NCBI GenBank assembly: GCA_037893245.1
Contig: JBAIAA010000436.1
Span: forward strand, 248,001 to 312,000
DNA: 64,000 nucleotides
From: Crossaster papposus
Taxonomy: Eukaryota > Echinodermata > Asteroidea > Velatida > Solasteridae
Reading direction: 5' to 3'
The position numbers and the translations under genes were made by a program. This document shows, in pieces, positions 48,901 to 59,000 of this stretch. The notes beneath the pieces are model-generated. The model did not search any database and was not told the DNA's origin. It saw only the letters and a list, made by a program, of their open reading frames with translations. Position 1 is the first letter of the stretch. Each line of letters starts with the position of its first letter.

Positions 48901-50911
48901 TGACCCGCTCTGCAAAAATGAGTCTTATGTCGCATAATACATTTTCACATAAAGGACTGCTTATTTTCTCAGAGGTGATTTTTTTCTTTCAACAAATCAT
49001 TTTTTGGTTTTAAGAAATTTTGGTTTCTCCGACACCTATTTTTTTCAGAACTGATCATTTGAAAAGGTTGTTTTGATCCCTAAAGTAGATTTACTCAAGG
49101 TTTTTGTCATCCTCTAACCACAGCATCTAATGAAGCACTAAAATTATAAATCTTCATTTCTGTTCATTTCATTTTTAATATAACTTAGAAAAAGAAATGT
49201 TCAAACAATCGTAAAAGACCAATGCATTACACTACAGAGTTGTGCCATATGTCAAATAAAAGCTTATTTTCTGCTCTTTCTGACCAAGTGTAAAACAAAC
49301 AAAAAATATTATTAACACATCAGACTCAGTTTTGCAAAGCGGGTCACATATCAATGGAGGAATTCTAAGCTAAAATGGACACGGCTGAGTGAAAGGTAGA
49401 CAATTTAGTCTTTCAAACAACAAGCATCACTGCTACAAATGTTCACAGTGTGATTGATGCTATTGAAATTAAATGTAGTTAAGTGTAATTTTTTGTAAAA
49501 AAACCTGGGTTTTTATATTTTATTTTGTTATTTTTATTTTTGCTAAAATCTTAGATTTGAGCCAAAATGCGTCCAGGCCCATGAGCTATGTGTTAAAGGT
49601 AGAATACACCATTGGTTATTGCTTGAATTATCAGAAATGGGTAGATTTGTGGGTGGTTGCATTTTATAGTAAATATCATGTAAGTTGTGTCCGAAGTTTT
49701 ACAGTGGATGCTAAGAAAAAAGCAAGAAAAACATTTTGTTTTTTACCGGCATCGGGCAGTTTTTTTGCGATCGCCAACTGGCGATTGAGAATGTTTTCAA
49801 ATAAAATTTAATTTTCAAAACAATTACAGGATATCTAGCGCAATCATTTTGCTGGATGCCTGGAATCATTATTTACTTTCAAATAACTAAGTAAGATATT
49901 TCATAATAGTTCGGTTGAATTTGTTTTCAATATCTGCAAATGGTGTATCCTACTGTTATTTAAGGCAAAGAGAAAGGTTCATAAATGCCTACCACTTACC
50001 AGAGATGGGAATGTTGAATCTTCTGGTGTTTTCCTGTACGGTAAAAAAAAAAAAAAAAAAGATTGTACACTATACAACCTAATTTCAACACGTGTAATTG
50101 CACATTATTTTGTTTAGAATTATTTATCTGAGTTATAAGCCATACACTCTGTGGATGACAATTGTTTTCTCCAAATACCTTGAGTAACTGTTGCAATTGC
50201 TGTAAAACTGGATGGACCTCCTCCCTAAGTAACCACTGAAATTCCTCCTCCTGTACAAAGAGGGAACAATGATAAACAGCACATTGATAATTGAACTAAT
50301 TGAATTGTTCTCTATATATACAGCATAACTTGTACTTCATGAATAATCCATACCCCAGACTCTTTATACAAAAACAAACAATAAAAGCCAAAGGAAAAAA
50401 TGTTGCAAACTGTTTTTCCATATTATTATCACTAGTACTAGACATGCTACTGCTAGATCTCTCAAAAAATGCACAAAAAAAGCAAGATCTGTCACTGTCA
50501 GTGTCAATCAAATTCCAAATCTCTGACTTTGATCTGTGCTATATCGGTCGATCGTGGAGGAATTTCCTACTGAATTTATCGATAGCGCAAGGGCATTTCT
50601 GCGCAATCGAGTGACTGACAGATAGCGCAGATCAGAGCATCGCGCCCAACATGATTGTTATTTAATAACGTTATTAAAGCCAAGGCCTACGTGCATTTTG
50701 CGAAGGTCACCTCAGCTACCGTAGCTCAGTAAACCTAAAAACGTTTCTGGGTACAAAAAACGTCAAGCAAAACAACAAAAACTTCTGCTAGTTCAGGAGG
50801 AAAGTCTACAACGCACTTAACTTAATGGATATGATCAAACGTACTGTTCTTAAACATGATTACAAATCTTACCAAACTCAATCTTTCTTCTTCGTCACTT
50901 TCATCTGCCAT
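39970..50911 (-). CDS. ROGDI: ROGDI homologue, complete (12 exons, 292 aa)
   Basis: Exons in reading order: 50911-50873, 50250-50179, 50033-50000, 47725-47674, 47351-47294, 46695-46612, 46166-46071, 45679-45581, 45080-44967, 44446-44400, 43922-43796, 40026-39970 (stop TAG). They total 879 nt, in phase throughout, against 287 aa in human. Landmarks match human ROGDI: EEEFQWLLREEVHPVLQQLQ ([21 protein letters not shown] family block), REDIPWKLQQ then VQDAGNH, EFRTGSEVTKLMDEVMNQL, NPPLPNEILIDFYVQGNKL, and VNCAVPWLGEALTLF. The last exon reads IEVFSTYRIDEATQMETC, aligned with human ISVFSSYW at the same intron position but with a different tail. Several exons are tiny (39, 34, 52, 47 nt). ROGDI is a leucine-zipper-type protein mutated in Kohlschütter-Tönz syndrome and tied to V-ATPase assembly through the Rabconnectin/RAVE machinery. 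No signal peptide or membrane segment is seen. The start ATG is preceded by AAA, a good context. Confidence 0.93.
42189..42415. mobile_element. hAT-type MITE, degenerate second copy
   Basis: It starts CAGGGTTGTATTCAAGTCCC and ends GGATTCGAATACAAC, a mirror that has lost its last bases. The interior holds many CAAGTCC/GGACTTG words. It matches the 55773-56016 element. No 8-bp duplication remains. Confidence 0.65.
42904..43105. mobile_element. Pogo/Tigger-like (Tc1-mariner) MITE with TA flanks
   Basis: TA lies at 42902-42903 and 43106-43107. The tips CAGAGGAACGCCGCTATACC and, mirrored, CAGTGGAACTCTGCTATAAC resemble the CAGTGGAACCTCGCTATAACG ends known from pogo/Tigger elements. Inside, CCATCCGGCTATAAAGAACA is tandemly repeated near 42941-43005. 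It is about 202 bp and non-coding. Confidence 0.8.
44165..44320. repeat. Dispersed repeat, copy 2 (partner at 26130-26345)
   Basis: It shares ordered blocks with the copy in MORC2 intron 17, in the same orientation. It lies in ROGDI intron 10 just below the exon 44400-44446. Confidence 0.45.
44740..44870 (+). mobile_element. tRNA-derived SINE fragment
   Basis: GGTTCGAATCC at 44767-44777 is a perfect B box, followed by CACCTGGGGCCAACATGTGG and TTAGATTTTCAAC, the body expected of the SINE whose tail is seen at 17235-17375. The A box region is poorly kept. It lies in ROGDI intron 9. Confidence 0.55.
46420..46575. repeat. Degenerate tandem repeat TTGGATCTGGTTCAATCCAG
   Basis: Two adjacent near-identical 20-bp units at about 46526-46566, with weaker relatives (CTGGTTCAATCTAG, CTGGTTCATTCGAG) to the left. 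It lies in ROGDI intron 6. Confidence 0.6.
46899..47248 (-). mobile_element. TTAA-flanked 350-bp MITE, family A, copy 1 (inverted)
   Basis: The tips AGGTAGGATACACCATTTGC and (mirrored) AGGTAGGATACATCATTGGT are flanked by TTAA at 46895-46898 and 47249-47252. The interior shares GATATCCTGTAATTATT and GGCGATCACG-like words with the four other copies, in reverse orientation relative to them. It sits in ROGDI intron 5. Confidence 0.9.
48897..49350. mobile_element. 454-bp inverted-repeat element, TATGTGACCCGC ends
   Basis: The left end TATGTGACCCGCTCTGCAAA and the mirrored right end TATGTGACCCGCTTTGCAAA match over about 27 bases, continuing to TGAGTC. No open frame lies within. It is located in ROGDI intron 3. 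The superfamily is not identified and no clear target duplication is seen. Confidence 0.75.
49597..49959 (+). mobile_element. TTAA-flanked MITE, family A, copy 2
   Basis: The left tip AGGTAGAATACACCATTGGT is preceded by TTAA (49593-49596). The interior has GGATATCTAGCGCAATCATT and TATCTGCAAATGGTGTATCC. The right tip is slightly decayed before TTAA (49960-49963). It lies in ROGDI intron 3. Confidence 0.85.
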
Positions 50912-51039
50912 TTTGACTATTTTTATTATGCATGCGTCGCGTTCTCGTTTGTTGTCAATGGAGGGCGCCTTAGCAGGTGGCACGTGCGAAACGATAACTC
51001 GCACAACAATCCGCATAATTATGACGCCTGCGCTCTCTT

Positions 51040-51365
51040 TACAAAAGGTCAAGGACGTAGCCAGAGGGGAGCAGGGGGAGCAAGTGCCCCCCCCCCCCCC
51101 CCTTTCAGTGTCGAAAATATTAAAACCCTTTTTGCAGACTATTTCGTCAGTGCCTTTCTGATCCATATAAAGCACGATATTTGGCAGAGAAACAACCCCC
51201 CCCCCCCCTCTTTTGTGTTGACCATTGTGTCCCGGAATCTCAGGAATTCTTTTTAGGTTTCAAGGGGGGTGGGTTAGGTAACAATAGTGTTGAGTGTGTA
51301 TAGGGTATAGGGATAAGAGGGGGTACCCCTCTGCCACATATCGTGCTGTGTATATTCTGATCCGC
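51040..51365. repeat. Dispersed repeat, copy 2, with poly-C tracts
   Basis: AGGACGTAGCCAGAGGGGAG is followed by GCAAGTG and a long C run (51087-51102), then a second C run at 51197-51210, and then the blocks shared with 28015-28200. The long C runs could form quadruplexes on the minus strand and may be misassembled in length. Confidence 0.55.
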
Positions 51366-51424
51366 TTGCATTCTCATGATCAGCCCTTAAAGTTAAAACA
51401 ATTCTTTTCTTCAAACCCCAAAAC

Positions 51425-51640
51425 TGGGGGGAAATGGTGTGTCCATAAACTGGGCTAAAAGATAGGTGAAGGGTTGCCTAAGGTTAGAGACTTGAACAAG
51501 TTCAAGGAAACCCCCCCAAATTGAAGATTTTTGTTGCTTACAATAATCATCTATATGTTAAAAGGTAAATTGGTGATTTTTTGGAACTTGTTCAAGTCTA
51601 ATACTTTTTCGCCCAATTTATGGACACAACATTTCCCCCA
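51425..51640. mobile_element. 216-bp inverted-repeat element
   Basis: The left end TGGGGGGAAATGGTGTGTCC and the right end, mirrored, TGGGGGAAATGTTGTGTCCA continue to ATAAACTGGGC. Inside, GACTTGAACAAGTTC is mirrored by GAACTTGTTCAAGTC. It is non-coding, and no target duplication is seen. Confidence 0.75.
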
Positions 51641-52318
51641 TAACAGTGTTTTTTTGCTGGGCTAAATATCACAATGTTATCATTGTTCATATAATTTTCC
51701 ATAAGGTTTTAATATGATAACTGTGCCAGTAAGCAACTTGGTGAATTTGAAGCTCACCAATTTTGCCCACATGGGTTCTCGAAGTTGTCATTTTGATAAT
51801 TACTATGTTCACATAATTATTCAGTCACTTATATACTTTAGAAAATGTTATTGAAGTAAGGATATGTAAGTAGAATCACCAAAATGAAACTGTTAATAAA
51901 ATAAATATACCCAAATATGGGAATAAATATATTACGCGGCAGGGATTAACGATTTATGCAAATTAGTAATATTTCCACAATTTGAATTTTAAGAGACTTT
52001 TAATATGTCATTGTGGGGACCTTTTAGAAATGCATTGTCGTGAAAAAAATCTGTTGCAATTTGTTAGAGGTCAAAACTTATTTTCCCTGGACTATTGGGT
52101 AAACGCAATTTCCCAGCAAAACAAATGTGTTGTCTGTTCCTTTCTCTATATGGTTTGTTCAACTAAAAATATAATGCCGTACAGTCATATACATGTGGCA
52201 TGCGAGAGTAGCGAGACGGAACTTGAAGGTTCAGCGACGAATTCAGTTCTATAAGCAACTTAGCTTTGAGTTCTTTTTGGACCTCTATGGTACAGTGATT
52301 CAATTAACCTTGAAATAA

Positions 52319-52649
52319 AGGGACTGTACACCATTGTTAATTGCTTGAATTGTCATGAATTGGTGAATTTGTATTTTATAATACAATCATGGATGCTGTA
52401 AAAAGCAAGAAAAACGGCGTTCGTTTTTAACCGGAGTTGGGCAGAGGTTCTTATGTTGTTCTTGTTTTCGCGACCGCCGTCCGGCGATCGTGGCGATCGT
52501 GATTTTCTTTAAAATAATTTTGCTGGGTGTTTTGCTTTAATTTTGCTCTGGGTGCCTACAATCATTATTTAGTTTCAAAATAACTAAGATATTTCTTAAT
52601 AATTCGGTAGTAATGATTTTCGATATCTGCAAATGGTGTATATCCTGCC
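52319..52649 (+). mobile_element. TTAA-type MITE, family A, copy 3
   Basis: The interior and right tip match the family (TGCTTGAATTGTCATGAATT, GATATCTGCAAATGGTGTAT, TTAA at 52650-52653). The left tip is decayed. It contains GGCGATCGTGGCGATCGTG, a duplicated form of a word present once in other copies. Confidence 0.8.
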
Positions 52650-53097
52650 TTAATTTAAGCGGTTAGGTTTGTGAATGGTTGTGTGCGTGACTGCGTGTTT
52701 TTTCCCCAATTCTTTACTAAACACCACAACCTTGATAATTTAAGGAACGAGGTGATCTTTTCATCAGTCAACGACAGTTTCATTCTCAGACCAGCTATTA
52801 TTCACACCTTGTTCGTACCCCGCCCAACCAGGCGTATGACTCAGTGTTATTATAGTTGACCCCAATATAGGAACGTTCTTATTTTGGTGCAATTTGCCAG
52901 TAATGTATTGTAACCACCGTACACAGATCGAGGACGGTTTCTATTGTGACGTCTGGAACTGTACTCCTCCGTCAAATGCACCATTCATATGCAAAATGTG
53001 CAAGCAACCAGTGGATACGTACAGATGCACGCTCACAACCGCGCTATACAGTCACACTGCCTATTGGAGTACCACATCGTAACTTTCGTTGATCGCA

Positions 53098-56000
53098 ATG
53101 GCAGCGCGTAGAGAAAAACATTTACTAATTTTTGTGGCGATCTCCGCCTTGATTCTCGCCGTGGATTCTAGGTCCAACGGCGCCCCTGTCCAGGCTTGTG
53201 TAAGCCTGACACCAAACCACGGCAGCGGCATCCCCCAGACCGGGACCGCCCCGTTCTCGATACAGCTGCCGAACGGAGGAATGTACACAGCGGGAACGGC
53301 AACGCCTGGTAAGTCAGGAAAACCACTGCCATGTTATGTGCACGTACGTGTATATGTATTACAAATACCCATTTGACGATAGTGGATAGTTGATGAAGGC
53401 GGTGGTGTAAAATAAGAACGTATACTTACTTCACCCGGGCGCAGCTTAATGAGAATCGTGTATATTATACCGAGTTGAATAAAAGTCCAAGACGCATTTT
53501 TTTAATTCTTTAGTTATTTTCTTCAAAATGACAGCATGCGAGACAGAGAATTGCAGTCATTAGCCTAATATCGAGTAAACTTTTGTACAATTATTGGGTT
53601 CGGTTACTTTAAAGGTAGGATACACTATTGGTAATTGCTTGAATTATTATGAATGGGTGGATTTGGGGGGTTGTATTTTATAGTAAATATCGTTTAACTG
53701 ACCTGTCAGAAGTTTTACAATCATGAATTCCGAGAAAAGCACGAAAAACAGCGTTTGTTTTCAACCGGCGTCGAGCAGTTATTCTTATGTTATTTTTATT
53801 TTTTTATTTTATAAAATTATATTTTTTAGAATAATTACAGGATATCTAGCGCAATAATTTTGCTTGATGTCTAGAATCATTATTTACTTTCAAATAAGTA
53901 AGATATTTCTTAATAATTTGGTAGTACATTTTTTCGATATCTGCAAATAGGCCTATCCTACCTTTAAAGGTTGACTATTTATGTATTTTAAAATATTAAA
54001 ACACATATTGGTTTTATTTTGTTTAGATGGGTAATATTTTTGGTGCCAGAAATTAACAAAAAGAAAATGAGTATGTTTCATACATTGTAATGACTCAATA
54101 ACAATACACAAATGGTGTTGGAAAATCATTCCCATCGCCAGAATGCATCAATCATCAGTTTCATTATTATGGCACACGTATAGTTGTTATTTACTATGCA
54201 AATAAACTGCATTGTTATAAACTAATTTCCGATTACGGTGTACATGGACTGACCGTAACTAATTCAAACTGTTGTTAAATCTTAATGCGTAACACGGAAG
54301 CACGGTTGCCTGAGTTTAAGGTATGCATGCATGTATGACTGTGACGTCAACATAAGTCAAACTGGAACTTCCGCGATAGAAAACGTCTGGCCGTGTTCAA
54401 AACTGTATTTATTCCTCCATGTTTTGAACTGTGTATTTATTCCTTCATGTTTTGAACTGTGTATTTATTCTTCAAGTTGGACGGAGATAATGTTTTTCCT
54501 TCAGTATGATTAAAACAGCCCATCGCTGTTGGCTTTAAAAGTGAATAATATGTTTTAAAAAAAAAAAAAAAAAAAATGTGTTTGGCGAGTAAACACTTTT
54601 CTTGCTACACGTATCATTTTATAAACATGTTTACAAGCTGAACGCATGCGTTAAATTCCTAAAAATCAATGTTCAATGACTAAACATAGTACCCGTCGTC
54701 ATGCTAAACAAGTTTACTCCCCAAACAGTTTTTGCGTGTATCTATATGATATATAAAACAGAGACTATATCGTAATCTACAGAAATGAAACTTGAAAATC
54801 AAGAATCAAGACATGTATTTTGTTTCTAAAATGGCAACCACTGAGGGTTGTAACATAAGCAGGCGCGGTTGAACGGGGGTTGGGTGGCTTTAGCCCCCTC
54901 AAACTTGTGTCTAGCCCTTCCCCCAAATATATATATATACATGACTTGTATTGGCTTTAGAACCGCGCCTGTGGATATGGATAAGGCTGATGTCTATAGT
55001 CTATGGTAGTGGCTGCAGCCATTTCTCATAGACTGTGTGTAATTGTAAGCCGCAGCCAAGTACCATCGGACGTGGGCGTTTCGGCAGCCATATCTTTGAC
55101 AATAGCCTTGGCAGAATTACATTGTCAGCAGGAGTTTGAGTAAGCAGAATCTGACGCCCCGCTAATGTTTTTTTAATGACTCGTTTGGTATACGGTATGC
55201 CTGTGGAAATGTTCTCAGACTTTCAAGGACGAGTTCTAGTTTTGCAAATCCTTTCAGAATTCAAATTCCTTTCAAATCCTTTTTCATAAGAATGAATGAT
55301 GTTGATGAAAGCGCCCAAGTGTTAGACGCAAATTTCCCTTCGTGGGTTATAGCGTTGCGCAACTGACACTATAGGGCGGAAGTTTAGATTTGGTGTTATC
55401 AAAGAAAAAATAGATCGGGAGCCCGATGAAATTTTGCATAAAATAACAACTTGAAGTACCAATCACTGGTATTTGATTACAACAGAGTGAATTAGCTTTT
55501 TTTGTGTGAAGGTGATTCGCGCGTATTTCCAGGTCATCGATTCAGCGTGGAAAATGGTAAACGTTTATGAGAACTTGGTTGATATTATAAACACGAATAG
55601 AAATTATAATTTAGATGAATCAAATTAGCGTTTGTTTCGCACGGATAAGCATGTTTTCACTCAGAATTAGAGGGCTCCTTTGGGAAGCAGTTTGTTAACT
55701 GAAAAGGACTACCCTCTTAAAGATTACAATAAATAAATAAATCAATAAAAAAAGTCTCTTCTGTGAGTGTTTCAGGGTTGTAGTCGAGTCCCTGCAAGTC
55801 CTTTCACAAGTCCTTTCGTGAAGCCAGTCACAAGTCCCTTCATAAAGGCAGTCACAAGTAACTGGACGAACAATGACAAAGGAATGCTTTTGTCAAAGCT
55901 GATTTGAATAGCGTGCGATTTGAATTAGAACTGGTGGACTTGCGATGGACTTGCAGGGACTTACAGGGACTTACAGGGACTTGCAGGGACTTGTGATGGA

Positions 56001-59000
56001 CTCGACTACATCCCTGGAGTGTTTCACGAACCGCTTATACCTGACGTACGGATAGGAATCCGTATACGTCAGGTATAATGCGGTTCGTAGAAAAGAGATT
56101 TTATTCCGACAGGCTTAGGCCCCTATGTGAAATTCCACTGTCTGTTTATAATCGTCAAAGATGTTCCTCAATATTACTTAGTTTTTATTGCTGTTCCAGG
56201 GTTTTTATAACATTTGTATAATTTTCTTGTATTTTTATTTGGAGTTGCCAACCCGAGAACACTGTTCGCGTCGCGGGTCACTCGAAAACGGGGTTTCGAA
56301 TACACCCATTATAGGACAGTGGTAAAAGTCCTTAAAAGTAGTGAAAAGGAAAACCTCTACATTGCAAATAACTCACGACAAGAAAGCTTTGACTTTTTTT
56401 CTTTTTTTTTACCAAACCAATCGTGTGTTTTTCGGTGCGTTTTTACTTGTCAAAATTCCGCTGCATAGCCATTATTTTTCTTTCGACGGCTGGCTATTGA
56501 AATCTTTATCCGCGTTGAAATGGGCCTTAAGCTTATTTTTAAATCGCCACTGCCGCAAATCAATCAATGGTGCAGTCTCTTTGTGTTTATATCATAACGC
56601 ATTCTTGGGTAAGTTTGGCACGGATCTTTTGGCAATCTCTTTTTTTCTTTTGTGGTTTTTCAGTAGTTGGGGCTTATAAAAAAAAAATGGAATTTGGTAT
56701 ACGTGATTACGTGTGCAATTAAAAGTGGGCGGTATTTTTTTTTTTTTTTTTTTTTTGGGGGGGGGGGTGGGGGGAGGGGGTTTGAGTAATGTTTGGGTTA
56801 AGATTGGGTTTGAACCTTTTCACGTTTGCAGTTGGTTGAGTTTTTGGGTATTTGGATTCGGGAATGTTTTTTATTTGATTTGAATGGGTTTTGATCGGGG
56901 TTTTGGTTGGGCTACTTAGCGGGTTATTTGGGTTTGGGAAAACGGTTTTGATTTATGGTTTTAGTTTTGATTTAAAGGTAGGATACACCATTGATAATTG
57001 CTTAAATTATCATGAATGGGTACATTTGGGGGGTTCTATTTTATAGTAAATATAGTTTAACTGGCCTGTCCGAAGTTTTACAATCATGAATGCCGAGAAA
57101 AGCAAGAAAAACAGCGTTTGTTTTCAACCAGTGTCGAGCAGATATGTTATTTGTGTTTTTTCGCGATTGCCGTCCGGCGATTATTACAGGATTATTACAG
57201 GATATCTAGCGCAATCATTTTGCTGGATGCCTAGAATCATTATTTACTTATGAAGAGTAAGATATTTTTTTAATAATTCGGTAGTATATATCTTCGATAT
57301 TTGCAAATGGTGTAGCCTATCCTACCTTTAACTTTCTTTTTTGACAGCCCAATGGGTGGCTGTGTAAACAATTTCAAGAGTTCGCCTCTATGGGCATTGT
57401 TTGTGATTCGCTTACTATTCTATTATAGTAGTAGCCTTACAATACTCTATCAAAAATGCCTACACAAATTATTGAGCAAAAAGCGTACATATGCCTACCA
57501 CCCATTAGGCCTCTTTCATTTCCCAAAGCCGATGTTTCTGACTACACGTACGTTCACGCATAGAGAAAGGAACAGTTCCTTTCCTTTCTGTATGGTTCAC
57601 CGACGCCTATCACAATGACAGTGTTTGCTCCCAGCTCAGCTGCCGTCAAAGCTCCCTTTGTCACTAGACAGTAATGCGTGCACAAATTCCAAGGCCTCAA
57701 TTTAGCGAGCCAAGATGAAAAATAAAGAGGTGTTCTATCTTCGCTGTCGCAATTAGCCAGTGCAACAGTCGGACCTATATATAGTTCTTGGTTAGGAATA
57801 CGCATCGATATGGGCGCCGTTCTTGATTGCACATGCCATGGCCAGTCTAGAATCAAGAATTTCAGGGTGTGCCAGCCATAGACATCAATAAAATAGACCT
57901 CATTATTAAACCATTACAAATTTAGGTCACGAGGGCATCTGAACACAAGCATCGACAATGCATCGACCATCGACGACCAACATCATTGTATAGGCCTATA
58001 CGTTCGTTATAATAATGCTACAATCGATGATGTTGTCCCAAGGGTTTATACCAAAATCGTCATTCGGGTTTATGTCCATGTCAAGAATTAATTATATAGT
58101 CATGGATGTATTAGGGGCGTTATGTACATACTGTTACCGCAGTGCATCACGGGGTAACCATGGGGGTCACCGCGCGCGCGCTGAGGCTCGTATGCGATTT
58201 TTACCGCTCATTTTCGACTCTGCTGCCCTCCCGAGGAAAGTTCCCTTGCACAGCAGTGCTAATTACTGCACATTCAAAATGTCTCGAAACCGATGTCGGT
58301 ATTTTGCACATAAAAGTGTAGCGAGCGACAAGCAGACCACAACCCCCCGCCCCCCCGCCCCCCCCCCCCCCCCCCGCCCCCCCCCCCCCCGCCCCCACTG
58401 AAAATTGTAATGGCATGCGGTAAACATTGGTGACGTCATCAATACACACTATAACTACTCTCCTGTGTTCCTGTTCCAGCCCAACTATTGTTTTTAAAAT
58501 TATATTGTTATCGTACTATAAAAGTTATTTACCTTTTTTCTGAGATATGAGCAGCAAAACAACAACCGCCCACGTTTAGAAAATATTTGCAACCCGACAA
58601 TAATAATTCATGCGTTTTATATGAACACATTTTCAGTGGTTGAAAACGTCAGTATAGAGAAATAGGGCCTTTTCGAAACCTTTGCTTCGTCTTCGGCTTT
58701 GGCTTCGCCACCGAATTCCGAATTACTGAGAAGCAAATAGAAATTAAAGCAAATAGAAATAGTCTACCTTTTGGGTTCATATCAATCAATTGAATGTTTC
58801 TGAAGCACAACAGGGAACAAATAATGGCAGGGGATCTCGCAGTTGGGAATCTAAAATCGCCTTAAGCCAAAGACGAAGACGAAGCCAGAGATTCGAAAAG
58901 GCCCATAGTAATCGGGTACTATAAACCAACTGGGGCCAATTTCACGGAGCTGCTAAGCACACAAATTTGCTTAGCACAAAAAAGTCTTGCTCAATTCTCG

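Larger units (their letters stand above)
50912..53097. other. Divergent intergenic region between ROGDI and the Reeler gene
   Basis: The promoters of both genes should lie here, but no TATA box or clear start is identified. Contents: a dispersed repeat with C-rich runs (51040-51365), an inverted-repeat element (51425-51640) and a family A MITE (52319-52649). The open frame at 51982-52254 has no family resemblance. Confidence 0.5.

Noticed and set aside
50825-51256. 143-codon open frame overlapping the first ROGDI exon
   Set aside because: It is antisense to the ROGDI start and runs through poly-C tracts, so it is an accidental frame.
57554-57856. 100-codon minus-strand open frame ending TKGALTAAELGANTVIVIGVG
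   Set aside because: It looks protein-like by eye, but I recognise no family, it lies in an intron of the plus-strand Reeler gene, and it has no matching neighbours in phase. A protein search would decide.
58015-58401. 128-codon open frame with proline-rich end
   Set aside because: The proline run is the translation of a C tract, and the rest has no family resemblance.
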